NCBI GenBank assembly: GCA_951812615.1
Contig: CATOSU010000002.1
Location: forward strand, 310,001 to 374,000
From: an uncultured Paracoccaceae bacterium
GTDB lineage: Bacteria > Pseudomonadota > Alphaproteobacteria > Rhodobacterales > Rhodobacteraceae
Direction of reading: 5' to 3'
Length of the DNA: 64,000 nt
The first letter of the stretch is position 1. Each line of letters opens with the position of its first letter. The translations under genes and the position numbers were made by a program. Below, in pieces: positions 36,179-45,739 of the stretch. The notes beneath the pieces were generated by a model that had not been told where the DNA came from, searched no databases, and saw only the letters and a list, made by a program, of their open reading frames with translations.

Positions 36179-37235
36179 TAAAGCATCCGACCTTTAACCT
36201 GAGACATATCCGGCAGCCTTGAAGTAGTTCCAGCACTCTTCCGGTGAGAAGAGTTCGCAGATTTCAGTGAGGGCTTTGAACATGTCGGTGAAGGTTCGAG
36301 CGCCGATCCTGCGCAGGTGTGCTTTGAGTTTCGAGAAGGCCATCTCGATCGGGTTGAGATCGGGGCTATAGGGCGGCAGAAACAGGAACCAGCATCCGGC
36401 TTTGCGCATGGCTTTGGCCGCAGCGGCATTCTTGTGCGTCGCGAGGTTGTCTAGGATCACGACGGTACCTGGCTCCAGTTCCGGCACCAGCACCTGCTCG
36501 ACATAAGCCGCAAAGGCTTCGCCATCCATCGCGCCCTTGATGACCCAGGGTGCGATCAATGCGTCGGCGCTGAGGCCCGCGATGAAGGTCTGCGTGCCCC
36601 ATGATCCAAAGGGCGCATCCATCACCAGCCGCGCGCCCCGTTGTGACCATCCACGCTGGCGGGTCAGGTTGGTTTTGACAGAGGTTTCATCAATGAATAC
36701 AGCACGATCTGGCTGAGCCGAGACGGCAGGCAAGCGGTGTTTGACCCAATGGTCGCGTTGTTTCCTTACCCTCGCGCGGTGTCGTTCAGTCGCGACCAAC
36801 GTCTTTTTTTGTACGTGAAGCCCAGCTTGCGCAGGAACCGGCCAATCGCATCAGGGTGCGCCTGAACACCGGTCGCATCCGCAAGAGCGCCGGCAAGTTC
36901 AGGCATGGTCATGTCGCCGTCCTGTTCAATCAGTTCGATCAGAAGCGACCGATGCGGATCAAGCTTGCCCTTGCCGCGAGGACGGCCCTGAGGCGCGGCC
37001 CTTGCTTGTCCGGTTCGCCGGATCGCAAGCCCCCAACGCGCCCCGGTCGCGGGCGAAAGCTTCAGGCGCAACGCCGCCGCGCGTCCGCTCAATCCTTCTT
37101 CAACCAACTTCTGAAACCGCATCCGCAACGCGTTCGGCAAAGGTGCTGACATGATCCATCCTCCCAAACAGGATGAATCACAGATCGGCACTCAAGGGAA
37201 TCCCTTGCGATTCAGGTTTTGAGCCGGACGCTTTA
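36179..37235 (-). mobile_element. IS630-family element
   Basis: This 1057-bp element is bounded by inverted ends taaagcatccgac (left) and taaagcgtccggc (right end read inward). Each end begins with the TA dinucleotide that IS630/Tc1-type elements duplicate. It carries a transposase in two overlapping frames. It lies 41 bases from the IS5 element, forming an IS tandem between the MBL-fold and dipeptide transporter regions. Confidence 0.85.
36194..37152 (-). CDS. IS630-family transposase with programmed frameshift
   Basis: The first frame starts MSAPLPNALRMRFQ (ATG at 37152, Shine-Dalgarno ggagg) and holds the helix-turn-helix regions (GLSGRAAALRLKLS). The second frame holds the DDE core: FIDETSVK, 'VVILDNLATHKN' and 'PDLNPIEMAFSKLK'. 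The two overlap at seven A on the coding strand (36804-36810), in the 'FTYKKR' codons, a typical slippage site. All catalytic acids are present. Confidence 0.88.
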
Positions 37236-37425
37236 GTTCATAGAAAACCCTGTGGATCGGATTGAACAGGTTAGAGCCCTTTCCGCAGAATTCTGCGCAC
37301 TGTGCGAACGTCGGTTTTCAATCAACCCTCTTCCGAACCAATGGCGATACAGCCATTGCCAGAGAAGTCAGGTCGTTGGATTTGGCGCTGTCCACAGGAT
37401 TGCCCAAGTTGGCAGCCGCGACCGA

Positions 37426-38424
37426 TCAAAGAGGCGACACCGCAGTGTGATCTACAAGGTGGCAGGCAATTCGGTGACCGCCCTTCACCGTTTTCAGGTC
37501 AGGCTCGGTTTCGCGGCACCTGTCCTGTGCCACCGGGCAGCGGTTGGCAAAGCGACAGCCCTTGGGCAGGTTCACCGGGTCGGGCGGATCGCCCGGAATG
37601 AGGATACGTCGCGATTTCTCGCGCAGGGTCTTGTCAACCGTCGGCACCGCCGACAACAGCGCCGACGTGTAAGGATGCAGCGGGTTGTTGAACAGGCTCA
37701 GTCGGTCAGCATGTTCCACGATCTTACCCATATACATGACGGCAATCGAATCAGACATGTGCTGCACCACGCCCAGATCGTGGCTGATGAACAGATAGGT
37801 CAGCCCGTATTCGGTCTGAAGCCGGCGCAGCAGGTTCAGGATCTGGGCCTGTACCGCCACATCCAGCGCCGAGACCGGCTCGTCGCAGATGATCAGTTCG
37901 GGCTGGGTGGCAAGCGCGCGGGCGATACCGATACGCTGGCGCTGCCCGCCGGAGAACTGGTGCGGAAACAGGCGTTTCTGTTCGGGCCGCAACCCGACAT
38001 GGGCAAAAAGATCGTCGACGATCTTCTGCTGTTCCTCCTTGGGTGTGTCGGTCAGGCTGAGCAGCGGTTCACGCACCACGTCTTCGGCGCGTTGCCGTGG
38101 GTTCAGGCTGGAATACGGGTCCTGAAAGATGAACTGCACCTTGCGCCGCACCCGGCGCAGGTCTTCGCCTTCAAGATGCAGGATCTCGTGACCTCCGAGA
38201 TCGACCTCGCCCGCATAGGCATCCACCAGGCGCGCAACCGCCAGCGCCGCCGTGGTCTTTCCCGAGCCGCTTTCGCCGACAATGGCCAGGGTTTCGCCCT
38301 TGGCGACTTCGAAACTGACATCGTCGACTGCGTACAAGAAGTGCTTCTTGCCAAAACCGCCGCCGCGTTTCACGGCAAAACGCACGGTAAGGTTCTCAAC
38401 CTTGAGAAGCGGGGTGTCAGACAT
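37426..38424 (-). CDS. Dipeptide/oligopeptide ABC transporter ATPase (DppF-like)
   Basis: This 332-aa cytosolic ATPase has Walker A GESGSGKTT, Q-loop 'FIFQDPYSSLNPR', signature FSGGQRQRIG, Walker B LIICDEPVSALDV and the H-loop 'FISHDLGVV'. The C-terminal oligo/dipeptide extension carries a cysteine motif (CRFANRCP...C), as in DppF/OppF. It is the last gene of a five-gene transporter operon and starts immediately after the DppD-like gene. Confidence 0.92.
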   Translation of the reverse strand: MSDTPLLKVENLTVRFAVKRGGGFGKKHFLYAVDDVSFEVAKGETLAIVGESGSGKTTAALAVARLVDAYAGEVDLGGHEILHLEGEDLRRVRRKVQFIFQDPYSSLNPRQRAEDVVREPLLSLTDTPKEEQQKIVDDLFAHVGLRPEQKRLFPHQFSGGQRQRIGIARALATQPELIICDEPVSALDVAVQAQILNLLRRLQTEYGLTYLFISHDLGVVQHMSDSIAVMYMGKIVEHADRLSLFNNPLHPYTSALLSAVPTVDKTLREKSRRILIPGDPPDPVNLPKGCRFANRCPVAQDRCRETEPDLKTVKGGHRIACHLVDHTAVSPL

Positions 38425-39414
38425 TCAGAGTTCCTCCGCGTGCCAGCAATCGGCTTTTTGGCCGTTTTCAAACTCCCTGGCGGGGGGACGTTCGCGCAGG
38501 CATTCGTCGGTGCGCAAATTGCAGCGCGAGGCAAACAGACATCGGTTCTTGCCGAATTCCTGCAGAGACGGCACGATCCCTGGCACCTCGGTCAGGTCGT
38601 GGCGTTCCTCAGTCAGGTTGGCCACGATATGCGGCACACAGGAAATCAGTCCCTTGGTGTAAGGGTGACGCGGGCGATCGATGATCTGGTCGACCGGGCC
38701 GATTTCGGCATTGCGCCCGGCATACATCACGATCATCCGTTCGGCCATCTCCGCCACTGCGCCCATGTCATGGGTGATCATGATGATCGAGGTGCCGGTG
38801 TTGCGTCTGAGATCACGCAATAGGTCAAAAATCTGCGCCTGCACGGTGACGTCCAGCGCCGTCGTCGGTTCGTCTGCAATCAGTATCTTGGGTTTGCAGG
38901 CCAGCGCCATGGCGATCATCACCCGCTGACGCTGTCCGCCCGACATCTGGAACGGGTAATCACCCACGCGGCTCTTGGCATTGGGAATGCGCACCGCGTC
39001 CAGCAACTCGGCGGCCATGTCCCAGGCGGCCTTTTTGGACAGACCCTGATGCGCGCGCAGCACCTCGGCGATCTGTTCGCCAACGGTGTATACCGGGTTG
39101 AGCGAGGTCATCGGTTCCTGAAAGATCATCGAGATTTCGTTGCCGCGAATATCACGCAGCCGTTCGGTGCTGGCGGTGGTCAGCTCTTCACCGTGAAACT
39201 GGATCGAACCCGATGCGATGCGCCCTACACCTTCGGGCAAAAGCCCCATGATCGACAGCGCCGTCATCGATTTCCCGCAGCCGCTTTCGCCAACGAAACT
39301 GATGTTTTCACCGTGACCCAGTTCGAACGAAAGGTTGTCGATCACCGGGGTGACACCGGCGCGGGTCGTCAGCTCGATCCGCAAGTTTTCAACCTTGAGA
39401 AGCGGTTCAGTCAT
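38425..39414 (-). CDS. Dipeptide/oligopeptide ABC transporter ATPase (DppD-like)
   Basis: This roughly 329-aa ATPase starts MTEPLLKVENLRIEL. Walker A GESGCGKSM, 'MIFQEPMTSLNP', [21 protein letters not shown] and a C-terminal cysteine motif (CLFASRCNLRTDEC) are seen. The ATG at 39414 overlaps the permease stop by 4 bases, which decides the start; a much longer frame upstream is antisense-like noise. It works with the DppF-like protein as the two nucleotide-binding halves of one transporter. Confidence 0.92.
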   Translation of the reverse strand: MTEPLLKVENLRIELTTRAGVTPVIDNLSFELGHGENISFVGESGCGKSMTALSIMGLLPEGVGRIASGSIQFHGEELTTASTERLRDIRGNEISMIFQEPMTSLNPVYTVGEQIAEVLRAHQGLSKKAAWDMAAELLDAVRIPNAKSRVGDYPFQMSGGQRQRVMIAMALACKPKILIADEPTTALDVTVQAQIFDLLRDLRRNTGTSIIMITHDMGAVAEMAERMIVMYAGRNAEIGPVDQIIDRPRHPYTKGLISCVPHIVANLTEERHDLTEVPGIVPSLQEFGKNRCLFASRCNLRTDECLRERPPAREFENGQKADCWHAEEL

Positions 39415-40301
39415 CAGCGCGCCCTCAATTTCGGGTTCAGCGCATCGTTCAGCCCGTCGCCCACCAGCGAGATGCACAGCACGGTGACAAAGATCGCGAC
39501 GCCGGGGATGGTGACGGTAAAGCTTGCGTCCAGGAAATAGGTGCGGTTCGAGCCAATGATCTGGCCCCAACTGACCACATTGGGATCGGTCAGGCCCAGG
39601 AAAGCCAGCCCTGCCTCGAACAGGATGGCCGAGCCGACCATCAGTGCCGATTGCACTATGATCGGCGGCAGCGCGTTGGGCAGAATGACGCGGAACATCA
39701 GCTTGCCGTTTCGCGCGCCTGATGCCCGGCTGGCGGTGACATATTCCAGCTCTCGGATGCGCAGGAATTCGGCCCGGGTGATGCGGGCCACCGCAGTCCA
39801 GCTGACAACTCCGATCGCTAAAACGATCATCGGCAGCGATGCGCCAAACAGCGCTACGATCACCATCGAGAACAGCAGCGTCGGCAGAACCTGGAAAAAC
39901 TCGGTAAAGCGCATCAGCACTTCCTCGACCCACCCGCGATAGAACCCGACCAGCGCCCCCACCGTCACACCGATAAAGACCGACACAAAGGCCGCCGCCA
40001 GCCCGATGATGATCGACACGCGGGTGCCGCTGATGATCATCGCCAGCAGGTCGCGGCCCAGATAGTCGGTACCAAGGATGAAATCCCAGTTTTCGCCCGG
40101 GCGGGTGAACGGGGTCCAGACCATGTCATAGGGGTCGCGCCCATACAGCGCCGGTCCGATGATCGCCATGATCACGACCCCGGTCAGCACCACCAGCGCC
40201 ACCAGCGCGGCGTGGTTGCGGCGGAACATTTCCCAGGCCTCGGTAAAAGGATGCCGGGCCTTTTCGATCTCTTCTTCCAGAACGGTGACAGGATCGCTCA
40301 T
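39414..40301 (-). CDS. Dipeptide/oligopeptide ABC transporter permease (DppC-like)
   Basis: This 295-aa inner-membrane protein has about six transmembrane helices. An N-terminal DppC-type helix (NHAALVALVVLTGVVIMAII) is followed by 'GTDYLGRDLLAMIISGTRVS' and the EAA loop 'ASRASGARNGKLMFRVILPN' that contacts the ATPases. It overlaps both neighbours by 4 bases. Confidence 0.92.
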   Translation of the reverse strand: MSDPVTVLEEEIEKARHPFTEAWEMFRRNHAALVALVVLTGVVIMAIIGPALYGRDPYDMVWTPFTRPGENWDFILGTDYLGRDLLAMIISGTRVSIIIGLAAAFVSVFIGVTVGALVGFYRGWVEEVLMRFTEFFQVLPTLLFSMVIVALFGASLPMIVLAIGVVSWTAVARITRAEFLRIRELEYVTASRASGARNGKLMFRVILPNALPPIIVQSALMVGSAILFEAGLAFLGLTDPNVVSWGQIIGSNRTYFLDASFTVTIPGVAIFVTVLCISLVGDGLNDALNPKLRAR

Positions 40302-41287
40302 TTCTTTCCTCCCACACGCGGATCAACCAGGCGCAGCGCCAGATCGGTCAGCAGGTTACCGACAATGACAACCAGCGCAGAGAAGAACAGGATGCCCAGG
40401 ATCAGCGGCGTGTCGCGCGCCAGGATCGACTGGAACGCCAGGGTCCCCAGCCCCGGCCAGGAAAACACAGTTTCCACCAGCACTGCGCCCGACACCACCG
40501 CCGAAAGCTGCAGCCCGGCCAGTGTGATCACCGGCGATAGCGAGTTCTTCAGCGCATGCTTGTAAACAACCTGCCGGTTGGTCAGTCCCTTGGCCTTGGC
40601 GGTGCGCACATAGTCCGAACCCAGCACTTCCATCATCGTGGCCCGGGCGAGCCGGGAATACAGCGCCAGAAAGATCGACGACAGCGTGATCATCGGCAAC
40701 ACCAGGTGCCGGGCGATATCAAAGGCCTGCGCAAAGAACCCGCCTTCGATAGTCACGTCGCGCATACCCGCGACCGGAAAAATCGGAATCATCAGCGAGA
40801 ATATCACCAGCATCAGAAGGCCGGTCCAGAACACCGGGGCGGAATAGCCAAACAGCGCCAGGAAGGTCACGAAATGGCTGAGAATGCCGTTGGGCTTGCG
40901 CGCCGAGAACACGCCCAGGATGACCCCAACCACCAGCGCCAGAAGCTGCGCAGTGATCACCAGCAGCAGTGTTGCAGGCAACCGGCTGAGGATCAGGCTG
41001 GTCACCTTGTCGCTGTAGAAAAAGGAGTAGCCCAGATCGAACCGCAACACGTTGCCGATATAGCGCCCGAGCTGAACAAGAAAGGGCTGATCCAGCCCGT
41101 ATTCGCGCCGTATCTGTTCCAGCGCTTCGGCATCGATGCCACCGGCGGCCTGTGCAATCGTGTCGGCCACGTCGCCCGGCGCCATGTGCATCAGCGAAAA
41201 GTTCAGGATCAGCACCGCGATCAGAAGGATCACGGCATAGAAGACGCGTATCAATGTGACTCGAAGAAAGTTCACCGCACCGTCCAC
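40298..41287 (-). CDS. Dipeptide/oligopeptide ABC transporter permease (DppB-like)
   Basis: This 329-aa inner-membrane protein has the DppB/OppB start (a hydrophobic helix, then 'PGDVADTIAQAAGGIDAEAL'), an 'LGYSFFYSDKVTSLILSRLP' segment and the EAA loop 'RTAKAKGLTNRQVVYKHALK'. It is the first permease of the operon, separated from the binding-protein gene by a hairpin. Confidence 0.92.
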   Translation of the reverse strand: MDGAVNFLRVTLIRVFYAVILLIAVLILNFSLMHMAPGDVADTIAQAAGGIDAEALEQIRREYGLDQPFLVQLGRYIGNVLRFDLGYSFFYSDKVTSLILSRLPATLLLVITAQLLALVVGVILGVFSARKPNGILSHFVTFLALFGYSAPVFWTGLLMLVIFSLMIPIFPVAGMRDVTIEGGFFAQAFDIARHLVLPMITLSSIFLALYSRLARATMMEVLGSDYVRTAKAKGLTNRQVVYKHALKNSLSPVITLAGLQLSAVVSGAVLVETVFSWPGLGTLAFQSILARDTPLILGILFFSALVVIVGNLLTDLALRLVDPRVGGKK

Positions 41288-41326
41288 CTTTTTGGGCCGC
41301 CTTTTGGGCCGCTTTTCGGGGAAAGC

Positions 41327-41349
41327 CCCGGCGCCGGGATGGCGCCGGG
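41327..41349 (-). promoter_or_regulatory. Intercistronic hairpin after the binding-protein gene
   Basis: A perfect 9-bp inverted repeat, cccggcgcc and ggcgccggg, has a 5-base loop and lies between the binding-protein stop and the first permease start. Such structures commonly protect the upstream transcript or cause partial termination, so that the binding protein is made in excess over the membrane parts. No T-run follows on the transcribed strand. Confidence 0.55.
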
Positions 41350-41370
41350 ACGATTGGTGTCAGAGGCTGG

Positions 41371-42945
41371 TTATTCCTTCAGCCAGACCTGATCGAGAGG
41401 CGAGGAGGTCGACCAGATACCGTTGACCGGAGCATTCATCACCTTGTTCGAATACACCGTGTGATACGGCAGCGTCTGGACGAAATAGATCGGCACTTCG
41501 TCGTTCACGATCTGCTGGAATTCGGCATAAAGCGCCTTGCGCTTTTCCGGATCATTTTCCTTGCCAGCCATGTTCAGGATCTCGTCAACACGGGCGTTCG
41601 AGTAGCCTTGCGTGTTGGACCAGACGCCCTTGGCGATGTTGGAGGTCAGGTAGGTCCGGTGCACGCCGATCGAAGGGTCACCCCAGTTGAACACGGCGTC
41701 CCAGCTCAGATCGAAATCCATAGTACCCATACGCTTGGCCCAGGTCGGGAAATCGGCGCTGGCACGCACTTCGACATTGATGCCAACCTTTTTCAGCGCG
41801 GCGCGGACATATTCGACATGCGGCTTTGCAGCGGGCCAGCCAAAATCGATGGTCAGCGCGAAACGCTCGCCGCCATTCATCGGAAACCCGGCCTCGTCAA
41901 GAAGCGCGTTGGCCTTGTCGAGATCGACGGCATAATTGTTGACGTCGGCGTTATAGAACGGGCTGTCGGGGTGAATGCCGGTGTTGCTGTCCGCCACGGT
42001 GCCCTGCATCAGCGCATTCTGGATGAAGTTCTTGTCGATGGCATAGGCGATCGCCTGGCGCACCCGCTTGTCTGCCAGCGGGCCCTTGGTGGTGTTCATC
42101 GCCAGCCAGTCCAGTGCACCGATTGCGCCATAGCCGGTCGGTGTGACGGTCAGGTGATCGACCTTTTTCAGACGGTTGATGATCAACGGTTCGGATTCGA
42201 ACGCGCCAAAATCCAGTTCGCCGTTTTCGTAGGCAATCGCGCGTGCAGAGCTGTCGCGCATGATGCGCATTACGATCTTGTCCAGATAGGGACGCCCTTC
42301 GATGAAGAAATCGTCGAACCGTTCCAGGATCACATGTTCGCCGTTCTTGTATTCGGTCAGCTTGAACGGGCCTGATCCGACCACGTCTTCGATATTGCGC
42401 GGGTGGGTTTTGAAATCCTGCCCGTCGCCATAGACGTGTTCGGGAATGATCGACATCAGCTGACCGGACATCGCCAGCATCAGGCCGGGATGCGGATGCG
42501 CCAGGTTCAGCACCGCAGTGTGTTCATCAGGTGTGTCAACCGAGGTGACCGGCGCAAACATCGATTTGAATGGATGCGCCTCTTGGATCACCTTGACCGA
42601 AAACGCGATGTCCGAGGACTTGATCGGCTCGCCATCATGGAAAACCGCGTCCTCGACCAGGTTCAGCGTGACCTTCAGGCCGTCGTCGCTGACCTCCCAG
42701 CTTTCGGCCAGGTAGGGCTGCGGTGTCCAGCTGTCGTCATAGCGCAGCGGTGAGGCAAACAGCTGTGCCCCCGGAAAACCGGTGACAATGCCCGACTGCA
42801 CCGCCGAATTCAGCGTTCGCAGATTGTTTCCCAGTTGCGTCTTGAGCGTTCCGCCATGGCGCGGTTCTTCGGCGATGGCAGTGGTAGCGGCCAGAACAGA
42901 CGCGACAGCAGTCGCGGCAATCAGGCCATTGAACAGGTGTTTCAC
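41371..42945 (-). CDS. Peptide-type ABC transporter substrate-binding protein
   Basis: This 524-aa periplasmic binding protein of family 5 has a signal peptide (ending TTAIA) and then HGGTLKTQLGNN and 'YLAESWEVSDDGLKVT'. It is clearly related to the binding protein at 4143-5720: both share 'GVHRTY', 'NTQ' and a 'KxVMNAP/VGNAP' C-terminus, so the two may bind similar solutes. It heads the transporter operon and follows a LysR gene on the same strand. The nearby amidohydrolase suggests an amide or modified amino acid substrate. Confidence 0.92.
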   Translation of the reverse strand: MKHLFNGLIAATAVASVLAATTAIAEEPRHGGTLKTQLGNNLRTLNSAVQSGIVTGFPGAQLFASPLRYDDSWTPQPYLAESWEVSDDGLKVTLNLVEDAVFHDGEPIKSSDIAFSVKVIQEAHPFKSMFAPVTSVDTPDEHTAVLNLAHPHPGLMLAMSGQLMSIIPEHVYGDGQDFKTHPRNIEDVVGSGPFKLTEYKNGEHVILERFDDFFIEGRPYLDKIVMRIMRDSSARAIAYENGELDFGAFESEPLIINRLKKVDHLTVTPTGYGAIGALDWLAMNTTKGPLADKRVRQAIAYAIDKNFIQNALMQGTVADSNTGIHPDSPFYNADVNNYAVDLDKANALLDEAGFPMNGGERFALTIDFGWPAAKPHVEYVRAALKKVGINVEVRASADFPTWAKRMGTMDFDLSWDAVFNWGDPSIGVHRTYLTSNIAKGVWSNTQGYSNARVDEILNMAGKENDPEKRKALYAEFQQIVNDEVPIYFVQTLPYHTVYSNKVMNAPVNGIWSTSSPLDQVWLKE

Positions 42946-43060
42946 GGAGGTCCTCCTGGTTGGTTCGAGTCTTTTCTTTTTGGTATTGATCCGAGCCTAT
43001 CTGAGGTTTTCACCGCATCAAAACGGATTAATTGCACCTCATTCCACTATTTTGCTGTGG

Positions 43061-44002
43061 TTACGAATTCGGCGGGCGCACCACCAGGCTTTCGAATATG
43101 CCATTTTCCTTGAGCGTGACGCAGCTTGCAACAAAGGTTTTGACCATCCTTGGTTGCGCCGTGCCGGCCACTGACGCGATCCCGAACACCGGGCTTTGCG
43201 GCGGGTTCAGAATTGGCAGGATACGATAGCGTGATTCTTCTTCTCGGTAATCAACCGGGCGGATTTTCAACAGCGAAAAGCCAAAACCACCCGCCACCAG
43301 GGCGCGGACAATCTCGGACGAGCGGGTTGAATGGGCGATGTTGGGTGACAGGCCCAGCGTTTCAAACATCGTTGTGAAATAATCCCGGGTGCGCGGCAGA
43401 TCCAGCATCACCATTGGACGCTGGGCCAGATCCCGCATCGTGACCGCAGCCTGGTTTGCCAGCGGGTCATCCAGCGACACCATCGCATAGGGTGGCGCCG
43501 TGAACAGCGGCACGAAATTATGGCGCTCATCCACACTTTCCGAATAGGTAAAGGCCACGTCGGCCTCGCCCTCGTCGAGAAACTCCATGATTTGTTCCAT
43601 ATTGCCTTCCAGCAGCTGTATCGAGGCATCAGGAAAATCCTTGGTGATCGCGCGCAGGATCGGCGGCAGGAACGCCGGCGCCGCCGTGGCATAGCAGGCA
43701 ATCCGAACGGTGCCGCGTGCCTGCCCGCCGATCGATCCCAGATCTTCTTCGAACTGGCGTGACTGGTGAATGAAACGGCGGATCAGCCCCAGCGCCTCGC
43801 GCCCCGAAGCCGTCGGCCGAATCCCCTTGGCCGGAGTGCGAATGAAAAGGTCGTACCCCAGCCCGGCCTCAAGCGCGTCGATGGCCGCCGTAATCGAACT
43901 TTGCGAGATGTTCAGCTCGGTCGCGGCGTTGGCGATTGACCCCAACCTGCCGGCGGCTTCGACATAGCGCAGTTGCTTTAAGGTAAAGTTCTTCAGACTC
44001 AT
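43061..44002 (-). CDS. LysR-family transcriptional regulator
   Basis: This roughly 313-aa regulator has helix-turn-helix GSIANAATELNISQSSITAA (about 22-41) and a LysR effector domain. The start MSLKNFTLKQLRYVEA at 44002 is the family norm; a start 6 bases upstream is possible. It lies between the transporter operon (same strand, downstream) and the divergent amidohydrolase-GTPase operon, and could control both. The shared 93-bp gap 44003-44095 is the likely operator region. Confidence 0.9.
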   Translation of the reverse strand: MSLKNFTLKQLRYVEAAGRLGSIANAATELNISQSSITAAIDALEAGLGYDLFIRTPAKGIRPTASGREALGLIRRFIHQSRQFEEDLGSIGGQARGTVRIACYATAAPAFLPPILRAITKDFPDASIQLLEGNMEQIMEFLDEGEADVAFTYSESVDERHNFVPLFTAPPYAMVSLDDPLANQAAVTMRDLAQRPMVMLDLPRTRDYFTTMFETLGLSPNIAHSTRSSEIVRALVAGGFGFSLLKIRPVDYREEESRYRILPILNPPQSPVFGIASVAGTAQPRMVKTFVASCVTLKENGIFESLVVRPPNS

Positions 44003-44095
44003 TCCCACAAAAACCCGAGCTTACCCCACAGTTAATTCCATTTTGCTGACGAAAGGAAGCGTCCTAGAGTTTTTGGCGAATGCAGGGAGTCACCC

Positions 44096-45739
44096 ATGTC
44101 CGCCACCACAATCTATTCCGCCCGCAAGATCCTGACGATGAACCCCAATCAGCCCGAGGTCAGCCATGTGGCGGTGCGCGACGGCCGCATCCTGGGGGCC
44201 GGCGCGCTGTCGGATCTTGAAGGTTGGGGCGACTATACCCTGGATGACCGGTTTGTCGACAAAGTGCTGATGCCGGGCCTGATCGAAGGCCACGCCCACA
44301 CCATGGAAGGCACGCTTTGGCGCAACGTCTACGTTGGCTGGTTTGACCGGATGGACCCGGACGGCAAAATCTGGTCTGGGCTGAAAAGCATCGACGCCGT
44401 GGTCGAACGGCTGTCCCAGGAAGATGCCAGGCTGACTGACCCCCAAGCACCGCTGCCGGGTTGGTCGCTAGATCCGATCTACATGGACAACCAGCGTGTC
44501 ACCCGGCACGATCTTGACCGCGTGTCCACCACCCGGCCCATCGGCGTGCTGCACGCTTCGGGCCATATCATGAACGTGAACACTCGCGCGCTTGAACTTG
44601 CCGGGCTGCTCAAGCCCGGGATCAACCACGACGGTATTCCGCTGGGTGACGATGGCCTGCCAACGGGCGAACTGTTTGGCCCCGACACGATGACACCGGT
44701 TGGCCCGCATGTAGGTTTTGACAGGGCGCTGACCGATTGCGACGAACGGGGGCTGGTCGACTATGCCAAGCTATGCGTGCGCGCCGGTGTCACCACGTCA
44801 ACCGATCTGGCCGCCCGGCTGACCGATGAAAGTGTCGGGATGATGCTGGATGTCACCGGGCGCGATGGCTTTCCGACCCGCATCGTGCCGTTAAAGGTCT
44901 TTTTTGGCATCAGCCCGGAAGAGATCGTGGATTATGTCGTCAAGCTCAAGGACCGCTCGACTGAGTTATTGCGACTGGGCCGGATCAAGGCGGTGGCCGA
45001 TGGCTCGATCCAGGGATTCTCGGCCCGCATGCGCTGGCCGGGCTATCACAATGGCGCGCCCAACGGGCTGTGGTACACAGCGCCCGATCAGATGCTGGAG
45101 TTGTACAACCGCGCTTTGGCTGCCGGGGTTCAGGTCCACACGCATACCAATGGCGATCAGGCCACGCAGATGGCGCTCGACATGCTGGAGCCGGCGCTGA
45201 AGGCGTATCCCAGCCCCGATCACCGGTTCACGCTGCAGCATTGCCAGCTGGCGGATGCCGCGCAGTTTCGCAAGATGGCCAGCCTGGGCATGTGCGTGAA
45301 CCTGTTTGCCAATCACCATTTCTATTGGGGCGACGAACACTATCGCCTGACCGTCGGCCCGGAACGCGCGGAACGGATGAATGCCTGCCGCACGGCACTG
45401 GACAGCGGTGTGCCGCTGGCAATCCATTCAGACGCGCCGGTCACTCCGCTGGGGCCGCTGTTTACCGCCTGGGAGGCGGTCAATCGCATCACTGCATCGG
45501 GGCGCACCCAGGGCGAAGGCGAAAAGATCCCGGTCGATGCCGCGCTTTACGCGATCACTCTGGGGGCAGCCTATACGCTGCATCTTGACGACGAGCTCGG
45601 CTCGATCGAAGTCGGCAAGAAAGCTGATTTTGCCGTCCTCGAAGATGACCCCACCGCGGTAGAGCCGATGGCACTCAAGGACATCCAGGTCTGGGGCACG
45701 GTGCAGAACGGGCGCATCTTTGCTGCCGCCGATCTGTGA
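44096..45739 (+). CDS. YtcJ-like metal-dependent amidohydrolase
   Basis: This 547-aa member of the amidohydrolase superfamily (amidohydrolase_3 branch) has the metal motif H66-A-H68 in EGHAHTMEG, 'VHTHTNGDQ' and 'TLQHCQLAD' with later metal-binding His, and HSDAPV with the catalytic Asp near the C-terminus. It then has the closing beta-sandwich 'GSIEVGKKADFAVLEDDP'. No signal peptide; cytosolic. A ggag Shine-Dalgarno precedes the ATG. It is coupled by a one-base stop/start overlap to a CobW-type GTPase gene. Likely to hydrolyse an imported amide, but the substrate is unknown. Confidence 0.9.
   Translation: MSATTIYSARKILTMNPNQPEVSHVAVRDGRILGAGALSDLEGWGDYTLDDRFVDKVLMPGLIEGHAHTMEGTLWRNVYVGWFDRMDPDGKIWSGLKSIDAVVERLSQEDARLTDPQAPLPGWSLDPIYMDNQRVTRHDLDRVSTTRPIGVLHASGHIMNVNTRALELAGLLKPGINHDGIPLGDDGLPTGELFGPDTMTPVGPHVGFDRALTDCDERGLVDYAKLCVRAGVTTSTDLAARLTDESVGMMLDVTGRDGFPTRIVPLKVFFGISPEEIVDYVVKLKDRSTELLRLGRIKAVADGSIQGFSARMRWPGYHNGAPNGLWYTAPDQMLELYNRALAAGVQVHTHTNGDQATQMALDMLEPALKAYPSPDHRFTLQHCQLADAAQFRKMASLGMCVNLFANHHFYWGDEHYRLTVGPERAERMNACRTALDSGVPLAIHSDAPVTPLGPLFTAWEAVNRITASGRTQGEGEKIPVDAALYAITLGAAYTLHLDDELGSIEVGKKADFAVLEDDPTAVEPMALKDIQVWGTVQNGRIFAAADL

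Noticed and set aside
37252-38823. 523-codon plus-strand frame
   Set aside because: It lies opposite the DppF- and DppD-like genes and has no recognisable domain; it arises from G+C-rich codon usage.
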